DNA of 64,000 nt, from assembly GCF_002222055.1 (NCBI RefSeq), contig NZ_MUGS01000004.1:186001-250000 (forward strand), given 5' to 3'. The notes under the pieces were generated by a model, which was not told the DNA's origin, made no database searches, and saw only the letters and a program-made list of their open reading frames with translations. Shown piece by piece: positions 58,455 through 64,000 of the stretch; position 1 is the first letter of the stretch, and each line of letters starts with the position of its first letter. Origin of the DNA: Flavobacterium araucananum. GTDB taxonomy: Bacteria > Bacteroidota > Bacteroidia > Flavobacteriales > Flavobacteriaceae. A program made the position numbers and the translations under genes.

Positions 58455-59852
58455 ATGAGAAATAGTATAAAATTATTTTCTTTTTTATTTCTATTCGGCT
58501 TTTTTAGTGTTTACAGTCAGGATTTTAATAAAGAAGAACTAAGTTATAGTGAGTTTTTGGGTTATGTAAAAAAATACCATCCGCTGGTTAAACAAGCCAA
58601 TCTTGAAGTCAGTACGGCACAGGCTAAACTGATGGTGGCACGCGGAGGATTTGATCCAAAAATTGAGGTAGATTACAATAAAAAAGAGTTTAAAGGCACA
58701 GAGTATTATTCGCTGCTTAACAGTAGTTTTAAAATTCCGACCTGGTATGGTGTCGAGATAAAAGCGGGTTTTGATGCGACCGAGGGACAATATTATAACC
58801 CTCAAAATCGTACGCCGGATGCCGGATTAACGTCTCTTGGTATTAGTGTTGCTTTAGGACAAGGGATGTTTATAAACCAGCGTATGGCTGATGTAAGAGA
58901 AGGAAAATTGCAGCTAAAACTAAGTGATGCACAACGTAAACTAAGAGCAATCGAGGTTTTGTATAAAGCAAGCGAAGCTTATTTTGAGTGGAGAAAAAGT
59001 TTTAACGAAGCCGAATTGTACAAGCGTTATTTAGGGTTTGCGAGTACCCGTTTTAAAGGAGTTAAAAAACTAATCGAAGTTGGTGACTCTCCCGCTATCG
59101 ATAGTGTCGAAGCCAGAATAACGGTACGCAACAGGGAATTGAATGTCGAAAACGGAAACCTGAAACTGACAAAGGCAAAACTGAATCTGTCTAATTATTT
59201 ATGGATCGAAAACGTACCGGTAGAAGTAGATGATACCGTAAAACCGGAGCTAAATTTAATGGATACTCTCGAAGAAACTCTCAAAACATCTGCTATGATG
59301 GTCAGTGTCGAAACTCTCGAGGCACATCCTAAAATACAGGCTTTAGAAACAAAACTGTCTATGCTGGAAATCAACAGGCAGCTTAAAGCAAATTTATTGC
59401 TGCCAAAGGTAAATGTGGGGTACAATTATATTTCTGAACCTGTTTATTTTGATTCTTTTAATACGGATGATTATAAGTTTAATATCGATTTTAGTATTCC
59501 GATTTTTTTGAGAAAAGAACGCGGAAATTTAAAGGTGGCAAAACTTAAAATTCAGGATTTAAAATTTGATATCGATCAGCAAAGACTGGAACTTAAAAAC
59601 AAAATAAAAGCACAACAAACAGAAATTGCCTCATTGAAAAGGCAAAAAAATGTAATAGACAATCTGGTCAAGGATTATCTTACCATGTTGAGTTCTGAAG
59701 AGAAGTTGTTTTCGTTTGGCGAAAGCTCTATATTTTTAATGAACTCGAGAGAGAATAATCTGGTGAGTGCCAAACTATCTCAAATTAGTATCGAGAATCA
59801 GTTTTATGTTTCAAACGCCGAATTGTATAAAATACTGGCAAATCCGGATTGA
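58455..59852 (+). CDS. TolC-family outer-membrane efflux protein
   Basis: A 465-aa outer-membrane channel; the ATG at 58455 gives a proper signal peptide (FLFLFGFFSVYSQ) and lies 1 bp after the hlyD stop, whereas a longer start at 58419 would overlap hlyD. Long helices (AKLMVARGGFDPKI, ASEAYFEWRKSFNEAELYKRY, RQLKANLLLPKVNVGY) match the two OEP repeats. It completes a type-I-like exporter. Confidence 0.93.
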   Translation: MRNSIKLFSFLFLFGFFSVYSQDFNKEELSYSEFLGYVKKYHPLVKQANLEVSTAQAKLMVARGGFDPKIEVDYNKKEFKGTEYYSLLNSSFKIPTWYGVEIKAGFDATEGQYYNPQNRTPDAGLTSLGISVALGQGMFINQRMADVREGKLQLKLSDAQRKLRAIEVLYKASEAYFEWRKSFNEAELYKRYLGFASTRFKGVKKLIEVGDSPAIDSVEARITVRNRELNVENGNLKLTKAKLNLSNYLWIENVPVEVDDTVKPELNLMDTLEETLKTSAMMVSVETLEAHPKIQALETKLSMLEINRQLKANLLLPKVNVGYNYISEPVYFDSFNTDDYKFNIDFSIPIFLRKERGNLKVAKLKIQDLKFDIDQQRLELKNKIKAQQTEIASLKRQKNVIDNLVKDYLTMLSSEEKLFSFGESSIFLMNSRENNLVSAKLSQISIENQFYVSNAELYKILANPD

Positions 59853-59884
59853 TTGTAGTACTCAAAAACGGCATAATTTTTTTA

Positions 59885-60025
59885 TTTAGACATAGAAACA
59901 TAGATTTTTTTAGCTAAAAGGAATGCCAAAAGAAATACATTTCTTTCACATAACCAGGCTATGTGCATTTTAAACAAGTGAAACGCCTTTTTTAAAGATC
60001 CAAAAGCTATGTTTCTATGTGTTAA
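59885..60025. repeat. Dispersed element, full copy 2 (inverse orientation)
   Basis: A 141-bp element, the inverse complement of 37216-37356 with few differences. Its right terminal repeat CTATGTTTCTATGTGTTAA (60007-60025) is exact; the left one (TTTAGACATAGAAACATAG) differs at two bases. It lies between the TolC stop and the convergent dioxygenase gene. Confidence 0.88.
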
Positions 60026-60031
60026 AATTAA

Positions 60032-60955
60032 TTACACCCATTCTCCTGATGATTCATAATCATCGGGCAAATAGGTAAGATATTGTACCATTCTGGGGTT
60101 TGTACCTTTGTTGGGTGTTGCACAATGTGGTAATTTATTATTCCAGATGATAAAATCGCCTGCATTACCTGTTATTGCTTCTCCTTTTAGTGTTTCAATA
60201 ACTTTATCTCTTGGGTTTTCGTGAGGTTCAAGGTTATCAAGCCATTGTTCTATGGTATTATGAAATCCCGGAACACAATGAAAAGCACCATCAGCAGCAC
60301 CACAATCGGTTAGGTAAAGTAATCCCTGAAGACCAAACGGAATTGGTTGCTTGAGACTGGTATCCCAATGTAGCGGACTTCCCAGAAAAGTAAACGTAGC
60401 ATTCTCAGGAGGATTAAAACTTACTTTGTCGATCGTTTTGTATATTTTGGTTGTATTGTAAAGTTGCTCGTATGCTTTTTTTATTTTTGGAGAAAATCGG
60501 TTGTTATTCAAGGTGTCGTGATCAGAGAAATTAAGCATTAAGCCTTTCTGATCCTCATGTTTGTTGTACCAGGTTTCTTTTTTGTTGGGATCCATTTCCA
60601 GGTATTCCCAGATTGCCTGCTGCGTAGCTTCGCACTCTTGTTTCGTAAGGGCATTTTTTACAATAATATATCCATTTTTATCCCAAAATTCAAGATCTTC
60701 TTTTGTGAGTACATTTTCTGCAAAATCTTCTGTTTCTGTTACCTTATTTCGCTGTCTTTTTGTAATCCAGATTTTAAAGTTTTCGAAGTCAGGTTTTTCA
60801 AAATATAAATACTGTAACGTATCTTCGAGGCTAATACCCAATTGGTATAAGGTTTTGGTTTCGTTGTCCCAATCATTTGTATGGTCAGCACTGGTACTTC
60901 CGGAAGGATTTACTGTACGTTTCCATAAGTTTTCAAGAATGTAATTTGTTGCCAT
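60032..60955 (-). CDS. Phytanoyl-CoA dioxygenase family protein (Fe(II)/2-oxoglutarate)
   Basis: A 307-aa non-haem iron oxygenase. The metal triad is likely LHWDTS (HxD) and LPHCATPN (distal His), with 2-oxoglutarate held by NPRMVQYL. GAFHCVPGFHN and the N-terminal WDKNGYIIVKNAL are family hallmarks. The first 85 residues, rich in charged and aromatic residues, are not part of the usual catalytic core. It probably hydroxylates a small metabolite. It stands alone, convergent with the TolC gene. Confidence 0.9.
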   Translation of the reverse strand: MATNYILENLWKRTVNPSGSTSADHTNDWDNETKTLYQLGISLEDTLQYLYFEKPDFENFKIWITKRQRNKVTETEDFAENVLTKEDLEFWDKNGYIIVKNALTKQECEATQQAIWEYLEMDPNKKETWYNKHEDQKGLMLNFSDHDTLNNNRFSPKIKKAYEQLYNTTKIYKTIDKVSFNPPENATFTFLGSPLHWDTSLKQPIPFGLQGLLYLTDCGAADGAFHCVPGFHNTIEQWLDNLEPHENPRDKVIETLKGEAITGNAGDFIIWNNKLPHCATPNKGTNPRMVQYLTYLPDDYESSGEWV

Positions 60956-61175
60956 AGTATACTTTGGGGTTATTTATAGAGTAATAAATCGTAGAAATAC
61001 AACTCAAAAATACGCATTTATAGTTCATGTATTAAGGTATAAATACCTGTTTTTATGTGCTAAAAAGAATTGTGGAAAACAGGTTTATTTATTTTGTTTT
61101 ATAGCATGAAAAACTAATATTTTTCTTATTTTCGTTAGGTAATAATCCTTGTATTTATTTGAAAAACAAACCAAT

Positions 61176-61931
61176 ATGCTGTCAGAACGAACATTGCCTT
61201 TTAGAAAAAAAGTTAAATTTAATTTTCTTAAGTATTTCCTGAAAGGAAAAAATGTAGAATGCTCTATTTGCGAGCAAAAATACATGACTTTTCTTCCGTT
61301 TGGAGTAAAGCACAAACGGTCAAATGCGCTTTGTCTGAATTGTTTCTCTCTGGAACGTCACAGGCTTGTTTGGCTGTTTATAAAAAATAAAACAACTTTA
61401 TTAAATTCGAAGTCAAGAGTAAAATTATTTCATGTGGCACCGGAATCTGCTTTTTTTAAACATTTTAGAAAAAACAAAATGATCGATTATTATCCGGTAG
61501 ATCTTTTTGAGGAGGGTTATTCCTATCCAAAAGGAACGATCAATATGGATATTACGGCTATAAATTATGACAATGAATCTTTTGATGTGGTGATTTGCAA
61601 TCATGTATTAGAGCATATTCCTGACGACAAAAAGGCTTTGAGTGAGCTTTACAGAATTCTTAAAAAAGACGGTTGGGCCATATTGCTCGTACCTATAGAA
61701 AAAGACCTGGAACATACTTTTGAAGATCCATCGATAACAGACTCAAAGGGCAGGGAAGAGGCTTATGGACAAAGTGATCACGTGCGACAATATGGTAGGG
61801 ATTATGCATCCAGACTTGAAAATTCAGGATTTAAGGTTACCGTAAATAAATTTAACGATACTTTTTCGAGAGATGAAAAATTCAGGTACGGCTTGCCTAA
61901 AGACACAGATATTTATTATTGCACGAAATAA
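61176..61931 (+). CDS. SAM-dependent methyltransferase with N-terminal zinc ribbon
   Basis: A 251-aa protein; the ATG at 61176 is taken over a TTG at 61149. Two Cys pairs, CSICEQKY (C-x2-C) and ALCLNCFSLERHRLVW (C-x2-C), form a zinc-ribbon-like module at about 30-60, followed by the methyltransferase domain (FHVAPESAFFKHF and FDVVICNHVLEHIPDDKKAL). Proteins with this fusion are found in polysaccharide clusters. It converges with, and overlaps by 16 bp, the Sfp-type transferase gene. Confidence 0.9.
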   Translation: MLSERTLPFRKKVKFNFLKYFLKGKNVECSICEQKYMTFLPFGVKHKRSNALCLNCFSLERHRLVWLFIKNKTTLLNSKSRVKLFHVAPESAFFKHFRKNKMIDYYPVDLFEEGYSYPKGTINMDITAINYDNESFDVVICNHVLEHIPDDKKALSELYRILKKDGWAILLVPIEKDLEHTFEDPSITDSKGREEAYGQSDHVRQYGRDYASRLENSGFKVTVNKFNDTFSRDEKFRYGLPKDTDIYYCTK

Positions 61932-62674
61932 ATAACAGCCAGATAAAAATGTTCTGCAATACGAATGCTGAAACCGGAATGGGCTAAAAGGCAAAACGGA
62001 TTCATAAATCCTATTTCATCTACAGATAAATTGCTCAGGTCCGGTATTTCTTTGAGCTGCATGATCGAATTTCCTTTTGCTTTAATGTATGCTTCTTTTA
62101 TGGTCCAGTATTTATAAAAGAGGTAATAAACTTCATCGTCTTTTTTTGAAGTTATAAGGGCTGATTCTGTTGGCAAGAAGAAACTTGTGGCAATATTGTG
62201 AACCTGTTTATGGTTTGGCGAGACATTTTCGATATCGATACCAATTTCATTTTTTGTGCCAATGATACAGGCAAAATATCCGTTGGAATGGGATAGATTG
62301 AACGTAATCTTTTTTTTATTTTGATGTTCAGCCAGATGTGGTTTGCCATTTATGCCGTATACAAATTCTATATCGGCAGCAGGAATTTTTGTGTAAAGCG
62401 AAAGCAGATAGCGAAGTAATGATCGCGAATAAATGAAATTCCGGCGCTGTTTTTCGAACTTAAATTTTTGAGCTCTTTCTTTTTCCTCACTATTTAGATA
62501 ATCGATAAATTGATCTTCTGGTTCCTCTGGTTTTGCTATCCATAAATGCAGGTAATCGTCTGTATTTAAATTGCTGTTTTTGGGGTCAACCCAAAAGTCC
62601 TCAAGATTTGCCGTATTTTCTAAAATAGCGGGAATTTTATAATAGCTGATATTTTTGGAGGAAGAAAAAAACAT
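61916..62674 (-). CDS. 4'-phosphopantetheinyl transferase, Sfp type
   Basis: A 252-aa pseudo-dimeric transferase that activates carrier proteins of polyketide or nonribosomal systems. Signatures are GKPHLAE...FNLSHSNGYFACII, GIDIENV (metal-binding Asp and Glu) and YKYWTIKEAYIKAKG. Its ATG shares one base with the stop of the glycosyltransferase gene (TAATG), so both are coupled. No cognate carrier protein is visible within the window beyond the one at 49640, so its substrate probably lies in the flanking DNA. Confidence 0.93.
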   Translation of the reverse strand: MFFSSSKNISYYKIPAILENTANLEDFWVDPKNSNLNTDDYLHLWIAKPEEPEDQFIDYLNSEEKERAQKFKFEKQRRNFIYSRSLLRYLLSLYTKIPAADIEFVYGINGKPHLAEHQNKKKITFNLSHSNGYFACIIGTKNEIGIDIENVSPNHKQVHNIATSFFLPTESALITSKKDDEVYYLFYKYWTIKEAYIKAKGNSIMQLKEIPDLSNLSVDEIGFMNPFCLLAHSGFSIRIAEHFYLAVIYFVQ

Positions 62675-63849
62675 TAGGACACTTTCGTTAGTATTTCTTC
62701 AGCAAATATATGATTTAATAATAGTCTTGTATTCTCGGCACCATCCATATCTATTGTAACTTGCCGGGGACGAAACTCAAAAGTTTTTCTGATTTCGGCA
62801 GCTAGTATTTCCGGCGTAATCGCATTGGCATAAAGTGTTCTCACGAGGGATCGTTTTTCCAGTTGTTTTGCCCTGATAATCTGCTCGCTGTTTTGTTCGT
62901 TTTCGTAGGGTATAAGCAAAGCAGGAATACCATTGCATAAAAGTTCAATGGCTGTGTTGTAACCGCATTGGCTTATCGAGACTTCTGCCAGAGCCATTTC
63001 CTGGGTAAGATTGCTTACTTGTTTTATTAGGGTAATACCGGGAATCTGGTTTACAATGTCTTCAAGCAATTTAAATTCGAGAGTATCAAACAAAGGACCT
63101 GCAATAATCCTGAGTGTTTTTTGATCTCCAAAACCAAAATCTTTATAAGCATTGATAAGATCATAGATCAACTGATTACTGGCACCGCCACCACCAAAAG
63201 AAGCGATAACACCATTGCCTTGTTCTCGGGTTGTTTTAAGTTTTTTCTGCGAGGTTACATATCCCGTATAATGCACCGGAACTTCTATTTTGCCAATATG
63301 GTCAATTGTGTCTTCGAGTTTACAAATTTGAGCATCGGCATGCAAAAATATTCCAGTATAATAACTGTTTACTATTGAAAAAGCAAAGTCTCTAAAAAGT
63401 TTTTTTCCGGCTGTAGACGGTTCTACAATATCCCGTAAACTGCAAAAAATAAGTGTTTTTTTATCTCCGTTTTTTGCCAGTTTAAGGATTGGCATAATCT
63501 CACCAATAAACTGCATGCGCCCAAACGGAAAGAGTTCTGTTATAATAATATCCGGCAAAGTAGCCTTGTAGATTGTTTTTATCATTGTGGTGCGTTCTGC
63601 CATAATGTTGCTTATGGGATCATTGCCTGTAGCATCGATAAGGGTTGTATTTTCGGCAAGACGTACAGCAGGTAATTGATAAAACAGAACTCCCGAAGGA
63701 ATATGAACTCCTTCTGGATATTTGCCTCCCGAGATAAAGGTAATAGTATAATCTTCGCGCAGGGAATCTATAATAGCGAGTGATCGTACCAGATGCCCAA
63801 TACCTACAGAGTGGTGGCAATACATTAGTAAGGAAGGTTTATGCTTCAT
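62674..63849 (-). CDS. Glycosyltransferase, GT28/MurG-like (COG4671-type)
   Basis: A 391-aa GT-B enzyme. The N-terminal YCHHSVGIGHLVRSLAIID (HxxGxGH motif for acceptor binding) and the C-terminal SISQCGYNTAIELLCNGIPALLIPYENEQNSEQIIRAKQLEKR are the donor-binding hallmarks. GVIASFGGGGASNQL lies between. It overlaps the upstream glycosyltransferase end by 11 bp and the PPTase start by one base, forming a coupled operon. Confidence 0.9.
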   Translation of the reverse strand: MKHKPSLLMYCHHSVGIGHLVRSLAIIDSLREDYTITFISGGKYPEGVHIPSGVLFYQLPAVRLAENTTLIDATGNDPISNIMAERTTMIKTIYKATLPDIIITELFPFGRMQFIGEIMPILKLAKNGDKKTLIFCSLRDIVEPSTAGKKLFRDFAFSIVNSYYTGIFLHADAQICKLEDTIDHIGKIEVPVHYTGYVTSQKKLKTTREQGNGVIASFGGGGASNQLIYDLINAYKDFGFGDQKTLRIIAGPLFDTLEFKLLEDIVNQIPGITLIKQVSNLTQEMALAEVSISQCGYNTAIELLCNGIPALLIPYENEQNSEQIIRAKQLEKRSLVRTLYANAITPEILAAEIRKTFEFRPRQVTIDMDGAENTRLLLNHIFAEEILTKVS

Positions 63850-64000
63850 TCTCTTTTAATTTAAGTTCCTGTTTGCCGGTTATTTTTAGAAACAATTCGT
63901 TGAATGTTTTTGCTTCATGTTCCGGAGTTTTTATACTAATGCGGGCATTTTTTCCTATCTCATCATCATTATACAAAAGCCTGTTGGTTAGGGCTAATTT
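63839..64000 (-). CDS. Glycosyltransferase C-terminus, partial at window edge
   Basis: The minus-strand frame ends with 53 codons (KLALTNRLLYNDDEIGKNAR, then ISIKTPEHEAKTFNELFLKI and TGKQELKLKENEA). LTNRLLYNDDE-GKNAR resembles the closing helix of GT4 glycosyltransferases (LL.D.E....G.NAR). The stop lies inside the following glycosyltransferase gene's start region. Confidence 0.7.
   Translation of the reverse strand, partial: KLALTNRLLYNDDEIGKNARISIKTPEHEAKTFNELFLKITGKQELKLKENEA

Noticed and set aside
1-64000. tRNA or rRNA genes, prophage or integrated plasmid
   Set aside because: No cloverleaf or rRNA stretch, no integrase, terminase, portal, replication or mobilisation gene was found by eye.

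Overview
The window looks like chromosome of a Flavobacterium-like member of the Bacteroidota. Supporting signs are low GC, long AT-rich intergenic gaps, promoters of the TTG-N19-TAnnTTTG type, lipoproteins with Bacteroidota-style lipoboxes, LytS/LytTR signalling, and a ligase-associated DNA-repair cluster in the order usual for this group. No rRNA, tRNA, CRISPR array, transposase or phage gene was seen. The content is accessory: many one-component regulators sit beside the genes they probably control, often with a readable operator.

Layout. 1-825: 3' part of an MreB gene. 0.9-2.9 kb: GntR regulator and MFS exporter with two identical operator copies. 3.2-6.4 kb: secreted sugar dehydrogenase, AraC regulator, a GC-rich structured element and a GNAT-like protein. 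6.4-13.1 kb: the ligase-associated repair set (PdeM, Lhr-like helicase, ATP-dependent DNA ligase, MBL-fold exonuclease), interrupted by a 200-bp tandem repeat and a 14-bp microsatellite. 13.1-20.5 kb: single-domain receiver, NtrB/NtrC-like pair and a divergent MacB-type ABC transporter. 20.6-23.5 kb: SDR/TetR and GNAT/MarR pairs. 23.8-30.4 kb: a large surface lipoprotein, then a Crp/Fnr regulator and a downstream stress or detoxification operon (YceI, tautomerase, SDR with an internal stop, NTF2-like protein, nitronate monooxygenase). 30.6-38 kb: secreted hydrolases and a DoxX gene sharing one promoter architecture, a LytS/LytTR pair, a DUF1223 protein and an AraC gene remnant. 38-48 kb: TetR/MFS, MocR/AhpD-like, AraC/MFS, and OxyR facing an esterase and OsmC. 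48.1-48.9 kb: a small gene plus GNAT pair resembling a toxin-antitoxin module.

49.1-54.5 kb holds the most interesting locus: a seven-gene, overlapping operon with a type III polyketide synthase, methyltransferase and flavoprotein (the same logic as the Streptomyces srsABC phenolic-lipid genes), followed by its own dehydratase, ketosynthase, acyl carrier protein and phosphopantetheinyl transferase. Divergent from it (54.9-59.9 kb) is a small membrane protein and a tripartite type-I-secretion-like exporter (ABC, HlyD, TolC) whose ATPase lacks several canonical catalytic residues. I infer, but cannot prove, that the two act together. 60.0-64.0 kb: Fe(II)/2OG dioxygenase, zinc-ribbon methyltransferase, a second phosphopantetheinyl transferase and two glycosyltransferases, probably the edge of another biosynthetic cluster.

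At a finer scale, the intergenic DNA carries several repeat families: a 141-bp element with 19-bp terminal inverted repeats present as two near-identical copies in opposite orientation plus shorter relatives, and several long imperfect palindromes.
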